Shown here in pieces: positions 17,152-24,417 of a stretch of 25,784 nucleotides of DNA. The stretch covers positions 1 to 25,784 of the forward strand of contig JAUSNQ010000121.1 in NCBI GenBank assembly GCA_030655595.1, in the 5' to 3' direction. The notes below the pieces were generated by a model that searched no databases, was not told where the DNA came from, and was given only the letters and a program-made list of their open reading frames with translations. A program made the translations under genes and the position numbers. Position 1 is the first letter of the stretch, and the number at the start of each line of letters is the position of its first letter. Source of the DNA: Paludibacter sp. (GTDB taxonomy: Bacteria > Bacteroidota > Bacteroidia > Bacteroidales > Paludibacteraceae).

Positions 17152-18549
17152 CTAACGTACCGGATAATTAATCAAAAAAACCGTTTCTGTTGCACGTGTT
17201 AAAGCAGTATATAGCCAACGATAATAATTCCTGTCAATTTGCATATCCGGTAAAATTCCCATATCAATAAACACCCTTTTCCACTGACCGCCTTGCGCTT
17301 TGTGACAAGTAACAGAATAGGCAAATTTAACCTGCAAAGCATTCAAAAATTCATTTTCGAAGATTTGCTTATAACGTTCCCGCTTATTTTTAACGTCGAT
17401 ATAATCTTCAGATACTGCCTCAAATAATTTTTGACTGAGTTCTGCTGTATTTGAAGGAGATTCGGACTGCAAAGTATCCAACCATATCCGCACATCGATT
17501 TCCCATTCAAAATCCAATGATTTCACGGTTAAATCAACAAATCTAAACCCATACATTTCCCTGAATTTGCGTACCCTTACAACCTCAACAATATCACCAT
17601 TGGCAATAAAGTCAATCTCTTTATAGGGTTTATTCCAGAAATAATTATTGCGTGTGATCATCAATAAATCACCGTTCGAGATTTCCTCTTCACGCATCAT
17701 TACCCGACCCCGGATACCATTGTTATAAATATTGGAACGCTTATTTGAACGCGTGATGACAATGGTATCCTCCACACCTACCCCATCGTATGAACGCTGC
17801 ACTTCATCGACCAAATCCATTCCACTCAATGCACGAATATCTTTGAAATTTGAAAACTTCAATTTTGGAAGATGGCTTGTCAATTCATCTTCCAAAGCTT
17901 TTCGCAGCAAGGTTGCATTGTATAGAATGCCACTTTCAAGCGCCTGTCGTACTACTTGCGTCAAGGTAAATTCCGTCACCTTCAGACCATATCCTTCAAG
18001 ATTATTCTTTTCTAAAGCAGGACTCAGCTCCTGCATCACAGGGGGCAACTGCGCAGTATCACCCAACAAAAGCAAACTACAATCAGTTCCACTATATACG
18101 TACTTGATTAAATCGTCCAGTAAAAATCCCGAGCCAAATTCCTTTTCATTGCCCGTGTTTGAGATCATGGAAGCTTCATCAACAATGAATAAAGTATTGG
18201 CGTATAAATTATCTGTCAATTGAAAATTGCTTTCTGAAAGTGATTTTTGACGGTAGATTTTCTTGTGAATCGTATAAGCTGGAAAACCTGCATAGCCACT
18301 CAACACCTTTGCTGCACGACCTGTGGGAGCCAATAATACTGTTTTTTGATTCAACAGGTGTAAAGTTTTAACCAAAATGCTTACAATTGATGTTTTACCT
18401 GTTCCGGCATATCCTTTTAACAAAAAAACTTTCTCAATATCAGGCGCTATTAAAAATCGAGACAACAACAGAATTAATTCACGTTGTTGATCTGTCGGCT
18501 CAAAAGGCAATGACTCTAAAATCTTTTTATTTAAGAAGTTTTCTAACAT
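17152..18549 (-). CDS. RecD-like AAA family DNA helicase/ATPase (superfamily 1)
   Basis: This is a 465-residue superfamily 1 helicase. Walker A is GYAGTGKTS (Lys52), Walker B is IVDEASMI, and LLGDTAQLPPV is motif III. The C-terminus has the UvrD_C_2-type segment AYSVTCHKAQGGQWKRVFID followed by WLYTALTRATE. It resembles the short RecD2/Pif1-like ATPases widespread in Bacteroidetes; it lacks RecD2's extended N-terminal region. ATP-driven unwinding in DNA repair or replication is inferred. The frame is open up to an ATG at 18597. I chose 18549 because MLENFLNKK resembles a normal start and because a -7 box at 18555-18562 would fall inside the longer form. Confidence 0.8.
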   Translation of the reverse strand: MLENFLNKKILESLPFEPTDQQRELILLLSRFLIAPDIEKVFLLKGYAGTGKTSIVSILVKTLHLLNQKTVLLAPTGRAAKVLSGYAGFPAYTIHKKIYRQKSLSESNFQLTDNLYANTLFIVDEASMISNTGNEKEFGSGFLLDDLIKYVYSGTDCSLLLLGDTAQLPPVMQELSPALEKNNLEGYGLKVTEFTLTQVVRQALESGILYNATLLRKALEDELTSHLPKLKFSNFKDIRALSGMDLVDEVQRSYDGVGVEDTIVITRSNKRSNIYNNGIRGRVMMREEEISNGDLLMITRNNYFWNKPYKEIDFIANGDIVEVVRVRKFREMYGFRFVDLTVKSLDFEWEIDVRIWLDTLQSESPSNTAELSQKLFEAVSEDYIDVKNKRERYKQIFENEFLNALQVKFAYSVTCHKAQGGQWKRVFIDMGILPDMQIDRNYYRWLYTALTRATETVFLINYPVR

Positions 18550-18554
18550 GTTCG

Positions 18555-18562
18555 CAAAGATA
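18555..18562 (-). promoter_or_regulatory. Candidate -7 box of the helicase gene
   Basis: The minus strand reads TATCTTTG only 5 bp before the ATG at 18549. Transcription would begin almost at the start codon, so the mRNA would be leaderless or nearly so. The shared palindrome at 18584-18599 lies near the -33 position. Confidence 0.5.
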
Positions 18563-18583
18563 GAAAAAATTGACATATTTATA

Positions 18584-18599
18584 AATTGGTTCACCAATT
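18584..18599. promoter_or_regulatory. ExuR/UxuR-like palindromic operator between the helicase and kduI
   Basis: AATTGGTTCACCAATT has perfect 7-bp arms around a TC centre. It closely resembles the operator of the GntR/FadR-type hexuronate regulators ExuR and UxuR of enterobacteria (TTGGT, two bases, ACCAA). It lies just before kduI and overlaps the -33 region, consistent with repression that is lifted by a uronate. The regulator gene is not in this window, and in another phylum a different protein might use the site. Confidence 0.55.
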
Positions 18600-18613
18600 A
18601 CAAAGTTTTTTTA

Positions 18614-18621
18614 TATCTTTG
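18614..18621 (+). promoter_or_regulatory. -7 box of the kduI promoter
   Basis: TATCTTTG matches TAnnTTTG; a TTGG within the palindrome at 18586-18589 may act as the -33 element, 24 bp upstream. The transcript would carry a leader of about 70 nt. Confidence 0.6.
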
Positions 18622-18642
18622 CATCTCAACTAAAAAAACTAA

Positions 18643-18676
18643 ATCAAATGACTACCGTTTGATGTTAAAATCAAAC
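18643..18676 (+). promoter_or_regulatory. Alternative small hairpins in the kduI leader
   Basis: Three short arms, ATCAAA (18643-18648), GTTTGAT (18657-18663) and ATCAAAC (18670-18676), allow two mutually exclusive stems, 1+2 or 2+3. They lie between the predicted transcription start and the kduI ATG. The stems are AT-rich and weak, so any regulatory role is speculative. Confidence 0.25.
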
Positions 18677-18698
18677 ACAAAACATTAAATTTCTGAAT

Positions 18699-19541
18699 AT
18701 GAAGACAAATTATGAACTACGCTATGCTTCCCACCCGGAAGATGCCAAACATTATGACACTGCGCGTCTACGCAAAGAGCATTTAATCGAAACGCTTTTC
18801 GCAAGTGATGAATTGAATATGGTTTACACGCTGTACGACAGATTGCTAGTAGGTGGTGCTATGCCAGTCAAAGAAGCGATAAAATTGGAATCTATTGATC
18901 CTTTAAAATCTGATTTCTTTTTATCAAGAAGAGAAATAGGTATGTTTAATGTTGGTGGAGCTGGAATTGTTAAGGTTGATGGTGAAGTTTTTGAAATCGG
19001 TTACAAAGAAGCACTTTACCTTGGAGCAGGGAACAGAAATGTAATTTTCGAGAGCATTGATGCTTCAAAACCTGCAAAATTTTATTTTAATTCTGCACCC
19101 GCACATAAGAATTACCCCGACCGGAAAATCACCAAAGCTGATGCCATTGTTATGGAATTAGGATCTATGGAGACAGCAAATCATCGGAACATCAACAAAA
19201 TGTTGGTTCGTGAAGTTGTACAGACTTGTCAACTCCAAATGGGCATGACAGAATTAGCAACCGGAAGCGTTTGGAATACCATGCCTGCACACACACACAG
19301 TCGTCGCATGGAAGCTTATTTTTATTTTGAAGTTCCAGAAGGCGAAGTCGTTTGTCACTTTATGGGCGAACCAACCGAAACCCGTCACATCTGGATGAAG
19401 GGTGATCAAGCGGTAATTTCTCCTGAATGGTCGATTCATTCAGCAGCAGCTACCAGCAATTACACCTTTATTTGGGGAATGGCAGGCGAAAACTTAGATT
19501 ATAGCGATCAGGACTTTCGCAAACACACAGAACTGAGGTAG
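18699..19541 (+). CDS. kduI: 5-dehydro-4-deoxy-D-glucuronate isomerase
   Basis: This 280-residue zinc-dependent cupin isomerase interconverts 5-dehydro-4-deoxy-D-glucuronate and 3-deoxy-D-glycero-2,5-hexodiulosonate in the breakdown of unsaturated uronates. Those come from pectin or other uronic-acid polymers cut by lyases. The metal ligands are readable: His198, His200 and Glu205 in PAHTHSRRMEAYFYFE, and His247 in PEWSIHSAA. All sit two positions later than the known ligands of the E. coli enzyme (196, 198, 203, 245). Length is normal. It is followed by kduD after 91 bp and preceded by a hexuronate-type operator, so it is probably induced by uronates. Confidence 0.95.
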   Translation: MKTNYELRYASHPEDAKHYDTARLRKEHLIETLFASDELNMVYTLYDRLLVGGAMPVKEAIKLESIDPLKSDFFLSRREIGMFNVGGAGIVKVDGEVFEIGYKEALYLGAGNRNVIFESIDASKPAKFYFNSAPAHKNYPDRKITKADAIVMELGSMETANHRNINKMLVREVVQTCQLQMGMTELATGSVWNTMPAHTHSRRMEAYFYFEVPEGEVVCHFMGEPTETRHIWMKGDQAVISPEWSIHSAAATSNYTFIWGMAGENLDYSDQDFRKHTELR

Positions 19542-19575
19542 TAATTTACGATAAACTCGAAGAGATAAAGAATGG

Positions 19576-19589
19576 CAATTAATTAATTG
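19576..19589. promoter_or_regulatory. AT-rich palindrome in the kduI-kduD gap
   Basis: CAATTAATTAATTG is a perfect 14-bp palindrome in the 91-bp gap. Because the region is AT-rich it may be chance; it could also be a small hairpin or protein site. I see no promoter box for kduD after it, so I expect kduD to be read from the kduI promoter. Confidence 0.25.
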
Positions 19590-19632
19590 TCACCTATACG
19601 AAAATAAATAATGAAAAAATAAAAAAATTAAC

Positions 19633-20412
19633 ATGAAACAATTTGATTTAACTGGGAAAATTGCCATGGTAACCGGAGCATCCTACGGAATCGGTTATGC
19701 ATTAGCACAAGCATTTGCAAAAGCAGGCGCAAAAATAGTATTCAATGACATCAATCAGGAGATGATAGATAAAGGATTAGCAGCTTACAAAGCTGACGGT
19801 ATTGAGGCTTATGGCTATGTTTGCGATGTTACAGATGAAGATGGCGTATATGCAACAATCGCTAAAATCAAAGAAGAAGTTGGTATCATTGATATATTGG
19901 TCAACAATGCCGGTATCATTAAACGTATTCCTGCCATCGAAATGTCAGCCAAAGATTTCCGTCAGGTAATCGACATTGATTTGAACGGACCATTTATTGT
20001 ATCCAAAGCAGTTGCTCCTGGTATGATAGAAAAAGGCGGTGGGAAAATCATTAACATTTGTTCGATGATGAGCGAATTAGGTCGCGAAACTGTTTCAGCT
20101 TATGCAGCAGCAAAAGGGGGCTTGAAAATGCTCACCAAAAACTTAGCATGCGAATGGGCAGAATACAATATTCAGGTTAACGGCATTGGCCCGGGTTATA
20201 TTGCAACTCCACAAACTGCGCCTCTACGCGAAGCCGGTCATCCGTTCAACGATTTCATCATTGGAAGAACACCTGCAGCTCGCTGGGGAACACCTGAAGA
20301 TTTGCAGGGTCCGGCAGTGTTTTTAGCCTCATCAGCATCCGATTTTGTAAACGGACATATCTTGTATGTTGACGGCGGAATTCTGGCTTACATTGGCAAA
20401 CAACCGAAATAA
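19633..20412 (+). CDS. kduD: 2-dehydro-3-deoxy-D-gluconate 5-dehydrogenase (SDR family)
   Basis: This 259-residue short-chain dehydrogenase has the dinucleotide-binding TGASYGIG (residues 14-21), the NNAG structural motif and the catalytic triad Ser144, Tyr157 and Lys161 (YAAAK). The family-typical C-terminal LYVDGGILAYIGKQ is also present. Next to kduI it should reduce 3-deoxy-D-glycero-2,5-hexodiulosonate to 2-dehydro-3-deoxy-D-gluconate with NAD(P)H, feeding the KDG kinase/aldolase route. Close relatives are often labelled gluconate 5-dehydrogenase; the neighbour makes the uronate role more likely. KDG kinase and aldolase are not in this window. Confidence 0.88.
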   Translation: MKQFDLTGKIAMVTGASYGIGYALAQAFAKAGAKIVFNDINQEMIDKGLAAYKADGIEAYGYVCDVTDEDGVYATIAKIKEEVGIIDILVNNAGIIKRIPAIEMSAKDFRQVIDIDLNGPFIVSKAVAPGMIEKGGGKIINICSMMSELGRETVSAYAAAKGGLKMLTKNLACEWAEYNIQVNGIGPGYIATPQTAPLREAGHPFNDFIIGRTPAARWGTPEDLQGPAVFLASSASDFVNGHILYVDGGILAYIGKQPK

Positions 20413-20420
20413 TCCTGAAC

Positions 20421-20438
20421 CACATGAGTCACATGAGT
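20421..20438. repeat. Tandem 9-bp repeat after kduD
   Basis: CACATGAGT occurs twice head to tail directly after the kduD stop codon, followed by TTCAC. It may be a replication-slippage product or a protein site; nothing more can be said. Confidence 0.4.
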
Positions 20439-20496
20439 TCACAATAGTTATAAAAAAAAACTAAATTTCAGGTTTTTTTATTACAATTAAGGCTGC

Positions 20497-20532
20497 TGAT
20501 TCCCTGTAAAATATTATATTTGCAGGGAATCA
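20497..20532 (+). promoter_or_regulatory. Dyad enclosing a -7 box upstream of the DUF4861 gene
   Basis: TGATTCCCTG (20497-20506) and CAGGGAATCA (20523-20532) form perfect 10-bp arms. With a T-G wobble and three more pairs the stem reaches 14 bp around an 8-nt loop. The TATATTTG at 20515-20522, a good TAnnTTTG box, lies between the arms. This could be a repressor site laid over the promoter, or an RNA hairpin on the kduD transcript. It lacks the U-tract of a terminator. Confidence 0.5.
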
Positions 20533-20546
20533 ACCATTTTAGTAAA

Positions 20547-20571
20547 ATTGCGAACCCCTTTGGTTCGTAAT
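20547..20571 (+). promoter_or_regulatory. Second hairpin in the DUF4861 leader
   Basis: CGAACC (20551-20556) pairs with GGTTCG (20562-20567) around the loop CCTTT. Flanking ATTG and TAAT extend the stem to 10 bp, with one G-T pair. It ends 31 bp before the ATG at 20603, so it would lie in the leader RNA and could affect stability or translation. Confidence 0.4.
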
Positions 20572-20602
20572 AAAATTCATAATATTCATTTAAAATTTTC
20601 AT

Positions 20603-21742
20603 ATGATGAAGAAAAACACAATTTATTTACTCATTTTAGCGATGCTTATTACAAGCAAAACATTTTCACAAACAACCATTGAAATAACCAATCAGTATCC
20701 TTTCGACCGGGAAGATGAAATGGTTGAAATACCGGCATCAGAATTTGGAGGATTGAAAGACGCCAAATTGATTTTGACTGATGAAAACAATCAGGAAATT
20801 CCTTATCAACTCTTATACAACGGAACAGAAACACCACAGGCTATCATCTTTCCGGCAACAGTAAAAACAGGGACCAAAGTAATTTACACATTGACTTCAG
20901 GCAATCCAAAGGCTGTAGTTGCTAAAACAGCTGCTCGCTTTGTACCAGAACGCAAAGATGACTTTACCTGGGAAAATGATTTGGCTGCATATCGCATGTA
21001 CGGGCCAGCGCTCGCCAACGAAAACCCTTCAAACGGTATTGATTTATGGCTCAAAAAAACTACTGAACTCGTTGTTGACAGTTTTTACAGAGGTGAACTT
21101 CTACATGGAAAATCGTACCACGAAGATCATGGACAAGGTTTAGATTGTTACAAAGTAGGCAATACTTTAGGTGCCGGTGGAGTAGCTCCTTATGTAGATG
21201 GAAAACTGTTAATTGGAAAACATTACGATAGTTACAAAGTGTTGGATAACGGCCCGCTTAGATCTGCTTTCACGCTTACTTACAATCAAGTTGACATCAA
21301 TGGAAAATCTTACAAAAAAGATTTAACAATCAGCACAGATGCTGCTACGGTTATGAATAAGGCTGTTGTAAAACTTGCAGGAGAAAAGCAACCTATGCAA
21401 CTTGCAGCCGGGATTACCTTACACGATGGAAAAGGATCCTTGCAAAGAGCCTCAGGGTTGATTGTATATGGAGAGAATGCTGTAACTGATAAAACGAAAA
21501 CTTCTGTTGGAAAGAATTTTGTAGGAGTTGTTTTACCTGACAAAGAAGACGAATATAAGATTCAAAACCTACATGCTTTACTAATCAGCAATTATGTACC
21601 CGGAGATGAGTTTACTTACTATTTCGGAGGAGGATGGAGTCAGTGGAAATTTCCTACCCAGAAAGAATGGTTGGCAGCCGTACAACAGTTTTCTAAACAA
21701 GTAAAATACCCATTGAGTATCAAAGTGGTACAAGCACCTTGA
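20603..21742 (+). CDS. Secreted DUF4861 family protein of a uronate locus
   Basis: This 379-residue exported protein has a signal peptide (about 1-22, ending KTFSQ). The mature part resembles the DUF4861 family: an N-terminal beta domain (about 25-110), then WENDLAAYRMYGPAL, ELLHGKSYHEDHGQGLDCY, and a C-terminal YYFGGGWSQW segment. The many conserved aromatic, His and Asp residues (YHEDHGQGLD) look like a carbohydrate-binding or catalytic surface, but the catalytic role of the family is not one I can name. Its position behind kduI-kduD suggests action on unsaturated or uronic-acid-containing oligosaccharides in the periplasm. Both adjacent ATG codons (20603, 20606) could be the start. Transcription ends at the hairpin at 21764. 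Confidence 0.75.
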   Translation: MMKKNTIYLLILAMLITSKTFSQTTIEITNQYPFDREDEMVEIPASEFGGLKDAKLILTDENNQEIPYQLLYNGTETPQAIIFPATVKTGTKVIYTLTSGNPKAVVAKTAARFVPERKDDFTWENDLAAYRMYGPALANENPSNGIDLWLKKTTELVVDSFYRGELLHGKSYHEDHGQGLDCYKVGNTLGAGGVAPYVDGKLLIGKHYDSYKVLDNGPLRSAFTLTYNQVDINGKSYKKDLTISTDAATVMNKAVVKLAGEKQPMQLAAGITLHDGKGSLQRASGLIVYGENAVTDKTKTSVGKNFVGVVLPDKEDEYKIQNLHALLISNYVPGDEFTYYFGGGWSQWKFPTQKEWLAAVQQFSKQVKYPLSIKVVQAP

Positions 21743-21763
21743 TGCTTCAAAACAAATAATCTT

Positions 21764-21803
21764 AAAAAAGGGATGCTAGCTTGGAAACTGGCATCCCTTT
21801 TTT
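21764..21803. terminator. Bidirectional intrinsic terminator between DUF4861 and aminopeptidase P genes
   Basis: The perfect 13-bp arms AAAAAAGGGATGC (21764-21776) and GCATCCCTTTTTT (21791-21803) extend further with a T-G wobble and an AG/CT pair. The A-run and T-run at the two ends make it work for both convergent genes. Confidence 0.93.
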
Positions 21804-21813
21804 GGTAAATTTT

Positions 21814-23592
21814 TCAAATGGCTTTTGTCTTATCTTTTAACCAAGCCACTTCATCTTTTGTAAGATAGGGCGAAAGTTTCTTAAAAACGTTTTCATGATA
21901 AGCGTTCAACCATTGTATTTCGACGAAAGTCATCAGGTTGATATCAATCAATCTAACATCAATTGGAAATAAAGTCAACGTTTCAAACCTCAAAAACTGA
22001 CCAAATTCAGTTAATTGATCATGTTCCACATGAATTAAGTTTTCTATTCGGATGCCATATTCATTCGGACGATACAATCCGGGCTCATTGGATAAAAACA
22101 TGCCGGGTTGCAGGGTCATCGGATTTTCGTCCATGCGAATATTTTGCGGACCTTCGTGTACATTCAGAAAATGCCCAACACCATGACCTGTTCCATGTCC
22201 ATAGTTAATACCTCTATCCCACATGGCTTTACGAGCCAAGATATCTAACTGTGACCCCCTCGTACCAACAGGAAAAACTGCTGTAGCTATACCAATATGT
22301 CCTTTCAAAACTAATGTGTAATCAGTTTTTTGTTGAGCGGTAGGTCTCCCCAATGCGATTGTACGGGTTATATCGGTAGTACCCTCCAAAAACTGTCCAC
22401 CTGAATCCAACAACAAAATATTGTCGGCTTTTATCACCGCATTGCTTTTTTCATCAGCTTTATAGTGCACAATTGCACCATGTCCGGCATAACCGGCAAT
22501 GGTTCCGAAGCTTTCACCATAAAAATTCCCCTGCTCTTTTCTATAATCATACAATTTTTGAGCAATCGACAACTCAGTTAATTTACCTGATGTAACATTG
22601 TTTTCCAACCAGATAAAGAATTTGGTGAGTGCTACCCCATCCTTTATCATGGCTTTACGCATCCCTTTCACTTCAACTTCGTTTTTGATACTTTTCAATT
22701 TTGTAACAGGAGACATTTGATTGATTTTATGACACTCATTAGGAATTGCCTCCAACAAAGATTGATTAATTTTAGAACCCTCAACTAATACTTTTTGGGT
22801 TGACGATAAGGCATTCAGATCCTTATAAATATCTTTATAATCTTTTATTATAATATCCTCAGCAACAAAATATGAGATCAGTTCATCATTGAGCTTCTCG
22901 GGCGAGATATAAATAGATGCTGATAGATTATTAATTATCGCATAAGCTATGACTACCGGATTATAAGTCACATCACTACCTCGAATATTGAACAACCACG
23001 CAATATCATCCAAAGCACTCATGACAAAAACATCAGCTTTAGATTTGCTTATTTCACTTCTCAACAAACCGAGTTTTTCATTGCAAGATTTGCCTGCAAA
23101 TTCAGTACCATAAATAAATAAGGGGTTTGAAGGCAAAGCAGGTCTATCGTTCCATACTTTTTGAATCAAATCTACTGGCACCAAATCCAACTGATAACTG
23201 TTCAACAACTTTTGCATATCCACAAAAGCATTCATCGAAAACATCTGTGGATTTACACCCACGCTATCGCCTGACTTCAAAATATTGATTATCCAAGGTA
23301 AAATATCAGGTGTTTCGGGCAATCCCACTTTCATCACATCAAAACCAGTTCTCTTTAACTGTTCCTCCGCTTGCAGATAATAACGTGAATCTACCCAGAC
23401 ACCTGCATTTTCAAGTGTAATAACAGCAGTACCCACTGAACCGTCAAAACCACTGATCCACTCCCTTTCTTTCCAATAATCAGCAATATATTCACCTGCA
23501 TGCGGATCAGTTCCCGGAACAATGTAAGCAGCTATTTGATTATCAAGCATTACTTTACGTAAGGATGCAAGTCTTTGTTCGATGGCATTCAT
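21814..23592 (-). CDS. Xaa-Pro aminopeptidase (aminopeptidase P, family M24B)
   Basis: This 592-residue two-metal peptidase removes an N-terminal residue preceding proline. It has the three-domain layout of the long XPNPEP1-like form: two creatinase-like N-terminal domains (about 1-150 and 155-300), the M24 catalytic domain (about 305-530), and a C-terminal extension (about 530-592). The metal ligands are Asp396, Asp407, His470 (in GTGHGVGH), Glu503 (SNEPGLY) and Glu517 (YGIRIEN), with spacing that matches the human enzyme closely. There is no signal peptide, so it acts in the cytoplasm, probably completing degradation of proline-rich peptides such as those trimmed by DPP4-type enzymes. Confidence 0.92.
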   Translation of the reverse strand: MNAIEQRLASLRKVMLDNQIAAYIVPGTDPHAGEYIADYWKEREWISGFDGSVGTAVITLENAGVWVDSRYYLQAEEQLKRTGFDVMKVGLPETPDILPWIINILKSGDSVGVNPQMFSMNAFVDMQKLLNSYQLDLVPVDLIQKVWNDRPALPSNPLFIYGTEFAGKSCNEKLGLLRSEISKSKADVFVMSALDDIAWLFNIRGSDVTYNPVVIAYAIINNLSASIYISPEKLNDELISYFVAEDIIIKDYKDIYKDLNALSSTQKVLVEGSKINQSLLEAIPNECHKINQMSPVTKLKSIKNEVEVKGMRKAMIKDGVALTKFFIWLENNVTSGKLTELSIAQKLYDYRKEQGNFYGESFGTIAGYAGHGAIVHYKADEKSNAVIKADNILLLDSGGQFLEGTTDITRTIALGRPTAQQKTDYTLVLKGHIGIATAVFPVGTRGSQLDILARKAMWDRGINYGHGTGHGVGHFLNVHEGPQNIRMDENPMTLQPGMFLSNEPGLYRPNEYGIRIENLIHVEHDQLTEFGQFLRFETLTLFPIDVRLIDINLMTFVEIQWLNAYHENVFKKLSPYLTKDEVAWLKDKTKAI

Positions 23593-23614
23593 ATCATTTT
23601 GTTTTAATTCATCG

Positions 23615-23622
23615 CAAACTTA
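23615..23622 (-). promoter_or_regulatory. Candidate -7 box of the aminopeptidase P gene
   Basis: The minus strand reads TAAGTTTG, a TAnnTTTG match 22 bp before the start at 23592. No clear -33 TTTG lies upstream. Confidence 0.5.
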
Positions 23623-23763
23623 GTGAAAATGATTGATACATAAAAATCAGACATGATCATATACTATTTAACTAAGTTAAGCATTTGTAAATTATCAGTT
23701 TAAATCAATCATAAACAATAGAAAAATCAAAATAAATATGCTTATAATTCAAAATAAATTCCG

Positions 23764-23771
23764 TATATTTG
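23764..23771 (+). promoter_or_regulatory. -7 box of the infC-rpmI-rplT operon
   Basis: TATATTTG fits TAnnTTTG and would give a leader of roughly 58 nt to the proposed ATA start. At the 5' end of that leader AAGTAT (23781-23786) and ATACTT (23792-23797) form a short hairpin. The second arm can instead pair with AGTAT at 23798-23802 (a mere one-base loop, so unlikely in RNA). Confidence 0.55.
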
Positions 23772-23818
23772 CGCGCTCAAAAGTATTGAACATACTTAGT
23801 ATTAATCATTCTATAATT

Positions 23819-23825
23819 AAGGAGG
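23819..23825 (+). promoter_or_regulatory. Strong Shine-Dalgarno sequence of infC
   Basis: AAGGAGG is the only near-perfect Shine-Dalgarno sequence I noticed ahead of a gene in this window. It ends 9 nt before an in-frame ATA at 23835, but 21 nt before the in-frame TTG at 23847, so it decides the start in favour of ATA. Confidence 0.75.
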
Positions 23826-23834
23826 AAACAAGCA

Positions 23835-24395
23835 ATAGCTAAACAATTGATTATCAGACACAGAAAGTCACCACTTAAGGAACTGCCCAATCGAATTAAC
23901 GAAAAGATAAAAGGGGTCAGCGAAGTTCGTCTGGTTGGTGAAAATATTCAAACGGGGGTTTATTCGTTTGAAGAGGCTATGAAAATTGCAGACAATCTGG
24001 AGCTAGATTTGGTGGAAATTTCACCGAATGCTGAGCCACCTGTTTGTAAGGTAATAGATTATCAAAAGTTTCTGTACCATCAAAAGAAACGTGAAAAGGA
24101 AAAGAAAGCCAATTCATCCAAAGTAGTTATCAAAGAAATTCGTTTCGGACCACAGACAGATGATCACGATTTCAATTTCAAACTGAAACATGCGCAAGAG
24201 TTTTTGAAAGATGGAAATAAGGTGAAAGCATATGTATTTTTTAAGGGTCGTTCAATCTTATTCAAAAGTCAAGGAGAAGCTTTATTAGCACGTTTTGCAC
24301 AGGAACTTGAAGATCTCGGAAAACCTGAACAATTGCCTCAGCTTGAAGGAAAAAGGATGATTATCACATTGGCACCCAAAAAAGGTAAAAGCTGA
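23835..24395 (+). CDS. infC: Translation initiation factor IF-3, probable ATA start
   Basis: IF-3 binds the 30S subunit, keeps it apart from 50S and checks start-codon pairing. The 186-residue reading has the N-domain ([18 protein letters not shown], then [15 protein letters not shown] [20 protein letters not shown]), the [14 protein letters not shown] linker and the C-domain ([20 protein letters not shown] and [12 protein letters not shown]). No ATG exists between the in-frame TAA at 23814-23816 and the conserved N-domain. Candidates are ATA (23835), TTG (23847), ATT (23850) and ATC (23853). ATA gives [12 protein letters not shown] and is 9 nt from a strong Shine-Dalgarno. Rare infC start codons (AUU in E. 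coli) underlie IF-3 autoregulation. rpmI and rplT follow. Confidence 0.92.
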   Translation: MAKQLIIRHRKSPLKELPNRINEKIKGVSEVRLVGENIQTGVYSFEEAMKIADNLELDLVEISPNAEPPVCKVIDYQKFLYHQKKREKEKKANSSKVVIKEIRFGPQTDDHDFNFKLKHAQEFLKDGNKVKAYVFFKGRSILFKSQGEALLARFAQELEDLGKPEQLPQLEGKRMIITLAPKKGKS

Positions 24396-24417
24396 TAGAG
24401 CACAAGCTGAACTTGCT

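Noticed and set aside
17732..18223. 163-codon open frame on the plus strand
   Set aside because: It is opposite the helicase gene, which has clear Walker and C-terminal helicase motifs; the translated antisense frame shows no family features.
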